From Sphingomonas caeni (lineage in GTDB: Bacteria; Pseudomonadota; Alphaproteobacteria; Sphingomonadales; Sphingomonadaceae), in the NCBI RefSeq assembly GCF_026013415.1, contig NZ_JAPDOK010000001.1:437342-501341 (forward strand): a DNA stretch of 64,000 nt. Reading direction: 5' to 3'. The translations under genes and the position numbers were made by a program. Under the pieces are notes generated by a model. That model did no database searches and was not told the origin of the DNA. It was given only the letters and a program-made list of their open reading frames with translations. Positions 9,204 to 17,736 of the stretch are shown piece by piece; within the stretch, counting starts at the first letter, position 1; each line of letters starts with the position of its first letter.

Positions 9204-9818
9204 TCAAACCGAAACCTCCGCCCGCATCCGCCCCGACCAGAGATAGAGCCCGGCCAGCGCCATCCACGCCGCCTGCCCGCCATAGATCAGGATCGCGCCG
9301 TGCAGATGCATGTTCATCAGACCGGTCCCGAGCAGCACCATCGGCGCCAGCCCCGCGACTATCCCCAGCGCGCCGATCGCTTTCCCGGCCCAGCCGCCAC
9401 GCGTCACCGGCCTGATCGACCACAGCATGAATGCCACCCCGGTCGCCACCACCCCCAGCCGCGCGAGTGCCTGATTCGCCTCCCAGGCGAGCGCGAAGAC
9501 ATCGCGGTCCTCCACGCCGCGCGCAACCAGATTGGTCACGACGAAACCGTCGATCACCGCCGCGCCGACATCGCCGAACAGCGCGATGCCATAGGCGATC
9601 AGCCCGGCGAGCACGGTCAGCCGATCGAGCCCCAGTACCCGCGCGAACTGGATCAGGCCCAGCGTCATCGCCCCGACGATCGTGATCATCGCGCCATGGA
9701 CGAATTGGCCCATGGCATAGTCATGCGCGTCGCTGGGATGGTGCGTCATCATCAATACGCTCGCCAGCGACGCCGCGACCAATATTCCGCCCGCGATCCG
9801 ATCATTTTTTCCGCCCAT
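9204..9818 (-). CDS. Hypothetical multi-pass inner-membrane protein
   Basis: A 204-residue membrane protein with about six hydrophobic helices and no recognised family. The start at 9818 has GGAGGGT at ideal spacing. Helices are visible at IAGGILVAASLASVLMM, GAMITIVGAMTLGLI, LTVLAGLIAYGIALF, LGVVATGVAFMLW, AIGALGIVAGLAPMVLL and AAWMALAGLYLW. The segment THHPSDAHDYAMGQFVHG holds several histidines near the membrane, a possible metal or heme ligand set. It is divergent from the TetR gene at 9935, a possible regulator of it. Confidence 0.7.
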   Translation of the reverse strand: MGGKNDRIAGGILVAASLASVLMMTHHPSDAHDYAMGQFVHGAMITIVGAMTLGLIQFARVLGLDRLTVLAGLIAYGIALFGDVGAAVIDGFVVTNLVARGVEDRDVFALAWEANQALARLGVVATGVAFMLWSIRPVTRGGWAGKAIGALGIVAGLAPMVLLGTGLMNMHLHGAILIYGGQAAWMALAGLYLWSGRMRAEVSV

Positions 9819-9934
9819 GCCACCCTCCGATTTGACTGATCGGCGCTTGCTTGTACGCCTTGGGCTCACGCGCAAGGCGGCAAGCGGCGTTCCCGGACTC
9901 GGGCGCGATCTTGTCCGGAAACGAGGTGTCCAGA

Positions 9935-10465
9935 GTGCCCGATCGCCGCATCACCCGCACCCGCGAGGCGCTGATGGGGGCGCTCGACCATCTCGTGCTC
10001 AACCGCCGCCAGCGGCACATCCGCGTCGCGGACCTGGTCGCCGAGGCGGGTGTCGGCCGTTCGACCTTCTACGAACATTATTCGAGCGCGGACGAGGTGC
10101 TGCTCGAATCGCTCGCCCGGCCAATCGCCGCGCTCGCCGATGCGGGGGCGGGCAAGGGCGACCCCGCGAAGGTGACCTGGCTGCTCACGCATTTCTGGGA
10201 GAACCGCCAGCGCGCCCGCGACATGATGCGCGGGCCGATGAACGAGCGGATCGTCCGGCTGCTCGCCGGGATGATCGAGGAACGGCTGACCGCCCGCGGC
10301 TTCGCCCCCGCCATCCCGATGAAGCTCGCCGCCGCCCAGCTCGCCGAGGCCGGGCTCGCGCCGGTCCGCGGCTGGGTCCTCGCCGAGGCGCCGTGCACGC
10401 CCGATATACTCGCCGCCTCGATCTGCCGCTGCGGCGCGGCAATGGTCGAGAGCCTTCGCCTTTGA
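9935..10465 (+). CDS. TetR-family transcriptional regulator
   Basis: A repressor-type DNA-binding protein of 176 residues. The helix-turn-helix region is ITRTREALMGALDHL followed by IRVADLVAEAGVGRSTFYEHYSS, the standard TetR signature ending in FYxHY. GTG at 9935 is chosen because GAGGTG precedes it at six bases; GTG at 9926 is an alternative. The ligand domain is unremarkable. It is divergent from the membrane protein gene at 9818, the most likely target. A hairpin overlaps its stop codon. Confidence 0.85.
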   Translation: MPDRRITRTREALMGALDHLVLNRRQRHIRVADLVAEAGVGRSTFYEHYSSADEVLLESLARPIAALADAGAGKGDPAKVTWLLTHFWENRQRARDMMRGPMNERIVRLLAGMIEERLTARGFAPAIPMKLAAAQLAEAGLAPVRGWVLAEAPCTPDILAASICRCGAAMVESLRL

Positions 10466-10492
10466 CCCTAGGGGCCGGCCCTTAGGGTCAAA
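10461..10492. terminator. Palindromic hairpin at the end of the TetR gene
   Basis: TTTGACCCTA (10461-10470) pairs with TAGGGTCAAA (10483-10492), and the loop contains the further self-complementary stretch GGGCCGGCCC. The left arm includes the TetR stop codon. It is probably a terminator without a strong U-tract. An operator for the downstream glucokinase-like gene is also possible. Confidence 0.5.
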
Positions 10493-10581
10493 CCCCGATG
10501 CGGCTATTTCCTGAGGCATCCATTACCGCATTCGAAGCCACGACTCCCTCAAGACACAGGAACAACGAGGGGTATGACTGC

Positions 10582-11568
10582 ATGTATCTGACCGACAATC
10601 CGGTCGATTCGAAGCTCGCGGTGATCGCCGATGTCGGCCGCCGCGCCGTCCGGCTTTGCCTGACCGATCATCAGGGCCAGCTGCGCCCCGAGACGCTGCG
10701 CGAATATGAGCCGTCGGAACAATCGACCATCTCGGGGGCGCTCAGCGCCTTCGGCGGCCAGAGCGAACTGCGCACCTTGCCGCGCCGCTGCGCCGTCGCG
10801 GTCTCGGGGCCGACGGTCGGCGACATCATCTCGGTGACCAACAGCCGCTGGTTCGTCTCGCGCTCGGGCCTGTCGGCGATGCTCCAGGCGCCGCCGCTGA
10901 TCCTCAACGATTTCGCCGCCAAGGCCTGGGCGATCAGCGCCGCCGAATCGGGTTCGCAGATCGAAACGATCGCGGGCGCTTCGCTCGATCTCTCCAGGCC
11001 CGGCACGCGTTGCCTGATCGGCGTGGGCTCGGGGCTCGGCGTCGCGGTCATCACCCGCGATGCGCGCGGGGCCGTGAGCGTCCTCCCCACCGAAGCCGGC
11101 CATTGCCACTTTCCCGGCGACATCCCCGAACTGCGCGAGATCATGCCCCGGCTTCGCGCCAAGGGCGCGGTCAGCGCCGAGGACATGATCTCCGAACGCG
11201 GCCTGTTCGCCATCTACCAGGCGGTGATCACGGTCGAGAGCGGCGTCGCCCGCGCGACCGACGCGGCCGGCGTGATCCGCCTCGCCCTCTCGAACGATGC
11301 CCTCGCGCGCAAGGCCGCCGATCTCTTCTGCCACGCGCTGTGGCATTTCGCCGGCAATATGGCGCTGGCGTTCGGCGCGTGGGACGGGATCATGTTCACC
11401 GGCGGTGTCGCCAATGCGCTGCGCGGCCTGATCCGCCTGCCCGAACTCTCGGCCGATTTCGTCGTCGCCGGCCCCTATCAGCGTCAGCTCCGCGAGATCC
11501 CGCGCGCGCTGGTGACGCTGGACCATGCCGAACTCTACGGCGCGGCGCGGGCGCTCTTGCTGCAATAA
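10582..11568 (+). CDS. Glucokinase-like protein with altered ATP phosphate loop
   Basis: A 328-residue member of the bacterial glucokinase family (the E. coli Glk type, not ROK). Conserved parts are VTNSRWFVS, LILNDFAAKAWAI (the Asn-Asp sugar pair), GVGSGLGVAVI, PTEAGHCHF (the Glu and His of EGGH) and FAGNMALAFGAWDGIMFTGGVAN. The N-terminal phosphate motif, normally DxGGTNxR, reads DVGRRAVR at residues 17-24, so both loop glycines and the threonine are replaced. Either ATP binding is unusual or the protein is a sugar sensor rather than a kinase. It lies just upstream of an MFS/GH43 pair, so a sugar-related role is likely. Confidence 0.78.
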   Translation: MYLTDNPVDSKLAVIADVGRRAVRLCLTDHQGQLRPETLREYEPSEQSTISGALSAFGGQSELRTLPRRCAVAVSGPTVGDIISVTNSRWFVSRSGLSAMLQAPPLILNDFAAKAWAISAAESGSQIETIAGASLDLSRPGTRCLIGVGSGLGVAVITRDARGAVSVLPTEAGHCHFPGDIPELREIMPRLRAKGAVSAEDMISERGLFAIYQAVITVESGVARATDAAGVIRLALSNDALARKAADLFCHALWHFAGNMALAFGAWDGIMFTGGVANALRGLIRLPELSADFVVAGPYQRQLREIPRALVTLDHAELYGAARALLLQ

Positions 11569-11619
11569 TAACTCATACAAACCCCAGGCGGCTTGCCTTC
11601 TCGCCCGGTTCGCGCCACC

Positions 11620-11631
11620 GTTAGCGCTAAC
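11620..11631. promoter_or_regulatory. LacI-type operator before the MFS-GH43 operon
   Basis: GTTAGCGCTAAC is a perfect 12-bp palindrome 38 bp upstream of the transporter start codon. The centre CG with TTAGCGCTAA flanks is the common LacI/GalR-family operator form. The identical site occurs at 16207-16218. No LacI-family gene lies in the window. Confidence 0.7.
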
Positions 11632-11668
11632 AGGCACCCAAACGACCGGGCGGCCGCGGGAGAGGGCT

Positions 11669-13120
11669 ATGGGTTTCTGGCAACGCACGCGGGCGCTCCG
11701 CTGGTGGATCATCGCGATCGTGATGCTCGGCACGATCCTCAACTATCTCGTCCGCCAGACCCTGGGCGTCGCGGTCGCCACCGACGCGTTCAGCGCCGAC
11801 GTGCCGATGACCAAGGAGCAATATAGCTGGGTCACCGGCGTCTTTCAGGCCTTCATCATGCTCCAGCCGGTGGTGGGCTATATTCTCGATCGCATCGGGC
11901 TGCGCGTCGGCATGGCGATCTTCGCGACCGCCTGGGCAGTGCTGATCGCCGCGCATGGCTGGGTGACGAGCTGGCAGGGGCTGGCGATTCTGCGCGCGCC
12001 TTTGGGCTTCGCCGAGGGCACCTCGCATACCTTGGGTCTCAAGGTCGTGTCGGAATGGTTCCCGGCGAAGGAGCGCGGGCTGGCGGGCGGCATCTACAAT
12101 CTCGGCGCATCGGCGGGAATCGCACTGGCGGGACCGCTGGTCGCGGTCGCGATCGCCTGGTGGGACTGGCGCGCGGCCTTTTACGCCGCGGGCGTACTCG
12201 CGCTCCTCTGGGTGGTCCTTTGGCTGCGCTGGTACCGTACCCCCGATACGCATCCGGATCTGTCGCCCGAGGAACGGGCGACGATCGAGGGCGGCCAGGA
12301 AGCCCATCTCCAGGCCGCGCCCGGCGAGAAGCCGCCGGTCCTCTCGTTGCTTGGCCGGCGCAATTTCTGGGGGATCGCGATCCCGCGTTTCCTCGCCGAC
12401 CCGACCTGGGCGACGCTCACCTTCTGGCTGCCGCTCTATCTCCATGACACGCGCGGGCTCGATCTCAAGAACCTCGCCATCGCGGTCATCGTGCCGTTCG
12501 TCGCCGCCGATCTCGGCTGCCTGTTCGGCCCCGCCGTGGTGCTGTGGCTCGAGCGGCGCGGCATCGCGTTGATCGACGCACGGCGCTGGGTCTTCACCCT
12601 CGGCGCGCTGTTGATGACCAGCATGGCGTTCGTGGGATCGGTGACCAGCCCGATGGCGGCGGTCGCCCTGCTCAGCCTCGGCGCCTTCGCGCACCAGACC
12701 CTGTCGGTCACCTGCATCACCATGGGCAGCGACCTGTTCCGCAAGAACGAGATGGGCACGGTCGCGGGGATGGCGGGGACGATGGCCAATCTGGGCGTGA
12801 TGATGTTCACCCTGCTGATCGGCGCGCTGGTGACCCGGATCGGCTTCGAACCCTTCTTTATCGCGCTGTCGGTCTTCGATCTGATCGCTGCGGCGGTGCT
12901 GTGGACGCTGGTGCGCAAGCCCGGTACCGATCCCGGACGCGAGAGCGGGATCATCCCGATCCTGCTCGGCGGTGCCGCTTCGGGCTATTTGTGGTTCGGA
13001 TCCGGCATCGGCGCGGCGGGGATCGCGGGCTATGTCGGCTTCGGCTTCGGCGTGTTGCTGTTCGTGCTCGGCATCGCCATCGAAATCCGCGCCCGTAGCC
13101 AGAGAGCCATTACCGCATGA
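11669..13120 (+). CDS. MFS sugar/uronate transporter (ACS family, ExuT-like)
   Basis: Inner-membrane proton symporter of 483 residues, ATG after GGGAGAGGG. The core resembles anion:cation symporters for hexuronates and related sugars: NYLVRQTLGVA in helix 1, GYILDRIGLRVGM in the loop 2-3 motif, RAPLGFAEGTSHTLGLKVVSEWFPAKERGLA, and YLHDTRGL. The C-terminus has additional hydrophobic segments after residue 430 (IIPILLGGAASGYLW, FGFGVLLFVLGIAIEI), giving more than the usual 12 spans. It overlaps the GH43 gene as ATGA, so the imported sugar is probably the GH43 product or its precursor. Confidence 0.88.
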   Translation: MGFWQRTRALRWWIIAIVMLGTILNYLVRQTLGVAVATDAFSADVPMTKEQYSWVTGVFQAFIMLQPVVGYILDRIGLRVGMAIFATAWAVLIAAHGWVTSWQGLAILRAPLGFAEGTSHTLGLKVVSEWFPAKERGLAGGIYNLGASAGIALAGPLVAVAIAWWDWRAAFYAAGVLALLWVVLWLRWYRTPDTHPDLSPEERATIEGGQEAHLQAAPGEKPPVLSLLGRRNFWGIAIPRFLADPTWATLTFWLPLYLHDTRGLDLKNLAIAVIVPFVAADLGCLFGPAVVLWLERRGIALIDARRWVFTLGALLMTSMAFVGSVTSPMAAVALLSLGAFAHQTLSVTCITMGSDLFRKNEMGTVAGMAGTMANLGVMMFTLLIGALVTRIGFEPFFIALSVFDLIAAAVLWTLVRKPGTDPGRESGIIPILLGGAASGYLWFGSGIGAAGIAGYVGFGFGVLLFVLGIAIEIRARSQRAITA

Positions 13121-14748
13121 TTCGCAACCCGATCCTTCCCGGCTTCAATCCCGATCCGTCGATCTGCCGCGTCGGCGACGACTATTATATCGCGACCTCG
13201 ACCTTCGAATGGTTCCCGGGCGTCCAGATCTTCCACTCGCGCGATCTTGCAAACTGGCGCCTGCTCACCCGCCCGCTGGTCCGCAAATCGCAGCTCGACA
13301 TGCGCGGCGATCCGGACAGCTGCGGCGTCTGGGCGCCCTGCCTCACCCATGATGGCGAGCGGTTCCACCTGATCTATACCGACGTGAAGCGCTATGGCCG
13401 CACCACTGTCGGCGGCGCATCGGGCGCCTCGCTGCGCGACTTCCATAATTATCTGGTCACCTGCGAGACGATCGACGGCGACTGGTCCGATCCGATCCAT
13501 CTCAACAGCTCGGGCTTCGACCCCTCGCTGTTCCATGACGAGGACGGCCGCAAATATCTGGTCAACATGCTGTGGGACCACCGCCCGGGCAGGAACCGCT
13601 TCGCGGGCATCGTCCTCCAGGAATATTCGCCGTCCGAGCAGAGGCTGATCGGCGAGCGCACCAATATCTTCGCCGGCACCCCGCTGGGCCTCACCGAAGC
13701 CCCGCACCTCTACAAGCGCGAAGGCTATTATTATCTGCTCACCGCCGAGGGCGGCACCGGCTGGAACCATGCGGTGACGATGGCGCGCTCGCGCAACCTG
13801 CGCGGCCCCTATGAACTCCACCCGCAAACCTATATCCTGAGCAGCAGCGCGCGCCCGGACACCCCGCTCCAGCGCGCGGGCCATGCCGACCTCGTCGAGA
13901 CGCAGGACGGCTATACCTATATGGTCTATCTGTGCGGCCGGCCGCTGCGGAACCGGGGCCGCTGCGTGATGGGCCGCGAGACCGCGATCCAGCCGATGGG
14001 CTGGGCGGAGGATGGCTGGCTCTACACCTATGACGGCTATGGCCTGCCCGCCTTGGGCATCGACAATCCCGATCTGCCCCTCGCGCCCTGGCCGCCCACG
14101 CCCGTCCGCGCCGATTTCGACGGGGCCGAGCTGCCGATCGATTTCCAATGGCTGCGCACGCCCGAGCCCGAGACGATCTTCAGCCTCACCGCCCGCTCCG
14201 GCCATCTGCGCCTCCATGGCCGCGAGACGATCGGCGCGCTGTTCACCCAGGCGCTCGTCGCGCGGCGGCAACAGGCTTTCTGCTATTCGGCGTCATGCGC
14301 GATGGAGTTCGAGCCGCGCCACTTTCAGCAGGCCGCGGGGCTGGTCGCCTATTATAACGGCAACAAGTTCCATTACCTCCACGTCACCCATGACGATCAG
14401 ATCGGCCGCCACCTCCGCGTGATGTCCGCCCTGCCCGATTCGCCGCAGGCCGACGCCTTCACCGCGCCCGTACCCGTGCCCGAGGGCCGGATCGAGCTGC
14501 GCGCCGAGGTGGATCACGAGCGCCTCCGCTTCGCCTGGCGCACCGACGGGGAGGCGTGGAACTGGCTCCCCGAGCAATTCGACCAGTCGATCCTCTCGGA
14601 CGAAGCCAGCGCGCCGGGCCTGCCCAACTTCACCGGCGCGTTCATCGGCATGGCGTGCCAGGACATGTCGGGCGCGGGCCTTCATGCCGATTTCGACTGG
14701 TTCGACTATCGCGAACGGGATTATCGCGCCGACCCGACCGAGGATTGA
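13117..14748 (+). CDS. Glycoside hydrolase family 43 (beta-xylosidase/arabinosidase-like)
   Basis: A 543-residue cytoplasmic glycosidase (no signal peptide) that should remove xylose or arabinose from short oligosaccharides. The GH43 five-bladed propeller has the catalytic set Asp13 (FNPDPS, general base), Asp135 (FDPSLF) and Glu194 (LTEAPH, general acid). The last ~200 residues form the beta-sandwich (FYSAS-like CYSASCAMEFEP, AAGLVAYYNGNKFHYLHVT) typical of XynB-type beta-xylosidases. Coupled to the transporter by ATGA at 13117-13120 and downstream of a LacI-type operator. Together they form an oligosaccharide uptake and cleavage unit. Confidence 0.93.
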   Translation: MIRNPILPGFNPDPSICRVGDDYYIATSTFEWFPGVQIFHSRDLANWRLLTRPLVRKSQLDMRGDPDSCGVWAPCLTHDGERFHLIYTDVKRYGRTTVGGASGASLRDFHNYLVTCETIDGDWSDPIHLNSSGFDPSLFHDEDGRKYLVNMLWDHRPGRNRFAGIVLQEYSPSEQRLIGERTNIFAGTPLGLTEAPHLYKREGYYYLLTAEGGTGWNHAVTMARSRNLRGPYELHPQTYILSSSARPDTPLQRAGHADLVETQDGYTYMVYLCGRPLRNRGRCVMGRETAIQPMGWAEDGWLYTYDGYGLPALGIDNPDLPLAPWPPTPVRADFDGAELPIDFQWLRTPEPETIFSLTARSGHLRLHGRETIGALFTQALVARRQQAFCYSASCAMEFEPRHFQQAAGLVAYYNGNKFHYLHVTHDDQIGRHLRVMSALPDSPQADAFTAPVPVPEGRIELRAEVDHERLRFAWRTDGEAWNWLPEQFDQSILSDEASAPGLPNFTGAFIGMACQDMSGAGLHADFDWFDYRERDYRADPTED

Positions 14749-14753
14749 TCCGA

Positions 14754-15212
14754 TCAATCCCGCAACGAACGGCGCAACGCTTCGAGCAGGGCCTTGACGC
14801 GATTCAACGGCTTGTTCCGCTCCCCCTCCACAAAGGCGAAACGAGCCTCCAGCGCCGAGGATATCTCGGCCAGGATCGCTTCCTGCCCCTTGAAGGCACG
14901 CCCTATTTCCTCATCGGAAAGCGCCTTCATGAAGGCGCAGCCATAGCCATTGTCGCGCCGCCGCATGACCTGCGCCGCGCGCGAGCCCGCGCCCGAAAGG
15001 CCGAGCGAGACGAGCGTGCCGATCGGCAGATCGACATTGGCGGTGAAGTGAAAGCCGGTCCGGGAGAAATCGTCCACGATCACGTCGATCGGCTGGCCGT
15101 CGGGCGCGCGCAGCGTGCTCGGGCTGTCGGCGTCTAGGCGGATCGCACCACGCCGATCGATATCGCCCAATATTTCAAGCTTCGCGACCAGCATCGCTCC
15201 GGCCCCCTGCAT
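14754..15212 (-). CDS. PilZ-domain protein (possible c-di-GMP receptor)
   Basis: A 152-residue cytoplasmic protein with one PilZ domain. The c-di-GMP-binding elements are present: an Arg pair in IDRRGAIR and DDFSRTGFHF (DxSxxG), followed by PIGTLVSLGL and ending near YGCAFMKAL. The C-terminal 50 residues form a charged helix. The start could also be ATG at 15194; neither has a clear ribosome site. A membrane diguanylate cyclase at 47794 is the only c-di-GMP synthase in the window, and no direct link is implied. Confidence 0.8.
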   Translation of the reverse strand: MQGAGAMLVAKLEILGDIDRRGAIRLDADSPSTLRAPDGQPIDVIVDDFSRTGFHFTANVDLPIGTLVSLGLSGAGSRAAQVMRRRDNGYGCAFMKALSDEEIGRAFKGQEAILAEISSALEARFAFVEGERNKPLNRVKALLEALRRSLRD

Positions 15213-15258
15213 CGCACAGCAAGGCTAGGCGCGGCTCGTTAACGAGTCCTTGCCGCGG

Positions 15259-16188
15259 CTATTGCGCCGGTGCGAAGCGCGGCATCGTCCCGATCTGCTC
15301 GATCCTGATGTTGCGGAAATAGGTGGTCGCGCCTTCCGCCTGCAGCTGGATGCGTCCCCGCATCAGCGGCACGCGTTTGCCCGCGGCATCGATCTCGGCC
15401 ACGTCGCGAAGGAACATCACCACCACGCCGTTGACGACATGGATCGCCTGATTGCCGACGACGTACAGATCGATCCGATTCCACTCGCCGATCGGCTTTT
15501 CGGCGTTGACCGCGGCGCCCACGCTATAGGCGGGATTGCCGTTGGCGAGGTCGATCTCGCGCCCGCCGAACCAGAAGCGCCGATGGGGATATTCGATCCC
15601 CGGATCCTGCGCGACATTGGTGCGGGTGCGGATCATGTTGCCCATCGGGATCGCCATCCCGTTATTGCCGAGCTGGAGCTGGAACTCGACCCCCGCCCGC
15701 CACGTCCCGAACACCCCGCCGGGATTGCCGTGCGAGAAATAGACCACGCCATTGTTGCGCTGCTGCCCCGGCTCGAGCCCACCCCAGCGATATTCGAGGC
15801 TCAGATGATAGTCGGCAAATTCCTCCAGCGTGGCGAGGCTCCCCCAATAGCGCCCGCCCGCGCGGATAACGGGCCCGCCATCGACGCTTTCGACGCTGAA
15901 GATTTCGGCGGTGTTCACGCTGGTGCCGAGCGGCGTCGCCCCCGGATTGCCGCGAAAGGTGAGCGCGGTATCGGCGTAACCCAGCCATGCCTCCCAGCCG
16001 GTGAGGTCGCGCCCGTTGAACAGCGCGCGCGCCGGGCCCTTCGGCCTGGGCAGGCTCTGGATCTCGTAGCGCTCCCCCGTCCATTTGGGATCGCCCTTGA
16101 TGATCTCGGCCCGCTGGTCCGTCTCCTGCGCACAGGCCGTGCCCGCAACCAGCAGCGCGCACGCGCCCAAATATGCCCCGATCCGCAT
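15259..16188 (-). CDS. Secreted DUF1080 (3-keto-disaccharide hydrolase-like) protein
   Basis: A 309-residue exported protein. The signal peptide MRIGAYLGACALLVAGTACA is probably cleaved before QE; the cysteine is not in a good lipobox. The domain has the DUF1080/concanavalin-like pattern: ARALFNGRDLTGWEAW, GGRYWGSLATLEEFADYHLSLEYRWG, RNNGVVYFS, GVEFQLQ, GEWNRIDLYVVG, IHVVNGVVV and GRIQLQAEGATTYFRNIRIEQI. Members act on or bind sugars, some as 3-keto-glycoside hydrolases. A perfect LacI-type operator lies 19 bp upstream of the start codon, linking it to the MFS-GH43 unit. Confidence 0.88.
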   Translation of the reverse strand: MRIGAYLGACALLVAGTACAQETDQRAEIIKGDPKWTGERYEIQSLPRPKGPARALFNGRDLTGWEAWLGYADTALTFRGNPGATPLGTSVNTAEIFSVESVDGGPVIRAGGRYWGSLATLEEFADYHLSLEYRWGGLEPGQQRNNGVVYFSHGNPGGVFGTWRAGVEFQLQLGNNGMAIPMGNMIRTRTNVAQDPGIEYPHRRFWFGGREIDLANGNPAYSVGAAVNAEKPIGEWNRIDLYVVGNQAIHVVNGVVVMFLRDVAEIDAAGKRVPLMRGRIQLQAEGATTYFRNIRIEQIGTMPRFAPAQ

Positions 16189-16206
16189 CGCACCCTCTCC
16201 TCTTTT

Positions 16207-16218
16207 GTTAGCGCTAAC
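16207..16218. promoter_or_regulatory. LacI-type operator before the DUF1080 gene
   Basis: Perfect palindrome GTTAGCGCTAAC, identical to that at 11620-11631. It lies in the divergent space between the DUF1080 gene (minus) and a small secreted protein gene at 16325 (plus); it is much closer to the former. Confidence 0.7.
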
Positions 16219-16324
16219 CTGCCTGCAAATTCCGGCATGTGCCAGAGTGGATTGGCCAACCTTCAGATTCGCTCTGGCCCGCCCGCCCGGCGCGGCTATG
16301 CTGCGCGCAAGGGGAGCGAATCAT

Positions 16325-16780
16325 ATGCGCGTATTTGCCGGTCTCATTCTGTGCGTCCTCGGCGCTGCCGCCGCCTCGGCGATGCCGCCCGCCGACGATG
16401 TGCTCGGCAACACCACGGCGCTGAGGGACTCCCCCTCGATCGCCGGACGGCCCGACGAAACCCGCGGCCAGCCCGCCGACGCCGCCGATCTCGCCCAGAC
16501 CCAGCCCGAGCTCGCCGCGATCATGGACAAGATCGAGGGCCCCGGCCGCCTGCCCGATGGCGCCGCCCCGCTCGCCGCCTATGCGCGCTATTATGCCTGG
16601 GCCGATATCCAGAAGACCAAGGTCACCGCCGTCTATGTCCGCGGCGACACGCAGGGCCGCCGCTGGGTCGAGTTCGACGACCTGCCGATGATCTTCGACG
16701 GCGGCTGCGGCGTGATCGAGCTGGTCTATGACGTGAAGCGCGGCGGGCTCGACGAAATCTATTGCCACGGGCGGGGATGA
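16325..16780 (+). CDS. Hypothetical secreted protein (151 aa)
   Basis: Exported protein of unknown function. The signal peptide is MRVFAGLILCVLGAAAASA, after AGGGGAG. The mature part has an acidic, Asp/Ala-rich linker, then a compact domain with AAYARYYAWADIQKTKVTAVYVRG, WVEFDDLPMIFDGGCGVIELVYDV and a final Cys in IYCHGRG. The two cysteines could form a disulfide. The stop codon overlaps the next gene's ATG, so they are cotranscribed. Confidence 0.7.
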   Translation: MRVFAGLILCVLGAAAASAMPPADDVLGNTTALRDSPSIAGRPDETRGQPADAADLAQTQPELAAIMDKIEGPGRLPDGAAPLAAYARYYAWADIQKTKVTAVYVRGDTQGRRWVEFDDLPMIFDGGCGVIELVYDVKRGGLDEIYCHGRG

Positions 16781-17376
16781 TGCCGCTCCGGCCCCTCCAC
16801 GCCGCGCTGCTGCTGATCGCGGCGCCGGCGATTGCGGGGCCGGCCTGGGCGGTGTTCAGCTACAAGCCCGCGGTTGAACTCGCTGTTGAAAACCCCGGCG
16901 AGCGGCCCGTGATTTCGGAAGGCGACATCCCCTATCTTCAGCAGCTGGCCGAAAGGTCCTGCAAATGCGCCCGGACGAAATCCGATATGGCGGGCAAGGA
17001 CCAGTGCTGGGACGGGTTCAAACGACGCACCGGCGCGGGTCCCCACGAGGCGGATCTGGCAGGCTGTTACCCGATAGCGCCGTTGGTGATTTCCGTGGGC
17101 GGAAACCGCAGCATCTTTCTCAGCTATTCCGTCCTCGCCGATCCTCATGCCCATGGCGCCGCCGCGCTGTGCTCAAGCGCCGAGGCGATCACCGCAGAGG
17201 CCGTCTATGAAAGCGCAATGGAGGACCCCCGCTTCAAGGGCGATCTGCGGGGCCAGCAGCGGCACGCCGACGCCGCCGCCGTCAACTTCGCACATTCGAT
17301 ACTCCGCGGCGAATCCTTCAAGCCGGCCCCGCCGGCCGGCGGCTGCGTGAGCATGGAAGCGACGAGGCAGGATTGA
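16777..17376 (+). CDS. Hypothetical secreted cysteine-containing protein (199 aa)
   Basis: Exported protein without a recognised family. The signal peptide is LRPLHAALLLIAAPAIAGPAWA, and translation starts at the first of two ATGs overlapping the previous stop. Five cysteines, including SCKCA and CW, CY, CSS and GGC, suggest disulfides. EDPRFKGDLRGQQRHADAAA is a charged helix near the end. It forms an operon with the 151-residue protein before it and perhaps the 57-residue membrane peptide after it. Confidence 0.7.
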   Translation: MMPLRPLHAALLLIAAPAIAGPAWAVFSYKPAVELAVENPGERPVISEGDIPYLQQLAERSCKCARTKSDMAGKDQCWDGFKRRTGAGPHEADLAGCYPIAPLVISVGGNRSIFLSYSVLADPHAHGAAALCSSAEAITAEAVYESAMEDPRFKGDLRGQQRHADAAAVNFAHSILRGESFKPAPPAGGCVSMEATRQD

Positions 17377-17379
17377 CCC

Positions 17380-17553
17380 ATGCGCGCGCGCTGGTCGATC
17401 CGCTTCCTCACGCTCCTCATCGCGCTCGCCGCGATCGGCGCGCCCGGCGCGCTGATCCTCAAGCTCAAGGACCCCGCGCGGTTTCAGTCTCTCGTCGATC
17501 AGGGCCGCGCGCTGATCGATCGCGGCATGGCGATGCTGCCCCGCCAGTCTTGA
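17380..17553 (+). CDS. Small single-span membrane protein (57 aa)
   Basis: Short open frame starting three bases after the previous stop: MRARWSIRFLTLLIALAAIG at the start, then APGALILKLKDPARFQSLVDQ and a short amphipathic tail ending AMLPRQS. Two Arg residues before a hydrophobic helix suggest an N-in single-span protein or an uncleaved signal anchor. Tight spacing supports cotranscription with the two secreted proteins. No family is recognised. Confidence 0.5.
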   Translation: MRARWSIRFLTLLIALAAIGAPGALILKLKDPARFQSLVDQGRALIDRGMAMLPRQS

Positions 17554-17736
17554 CTTAAGTCAGCCCTTCTGCCATATCGCCGCGCATCGAGGCATCATGC
17601 AGCGTGATCGGCGGTACCCCGCCCGGCTCTGCCTCGGTTCAATTTCCGGCTTCCCTAATCACGCGGGTTGTCATTTTTGACACCGCTTCCGCGCGCCCTT
17701 TCGGTGCGCGCGTCGGCCGATTCACAAGGTTACCCA

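Noticed and set aside
9204..9818. Possible heme- or copper-handling role of the membrane protein from its histidine-rich segment
   Set aside because: Histidines alone, without a recognised family or metal genes nearby, are too weak for a functional call.
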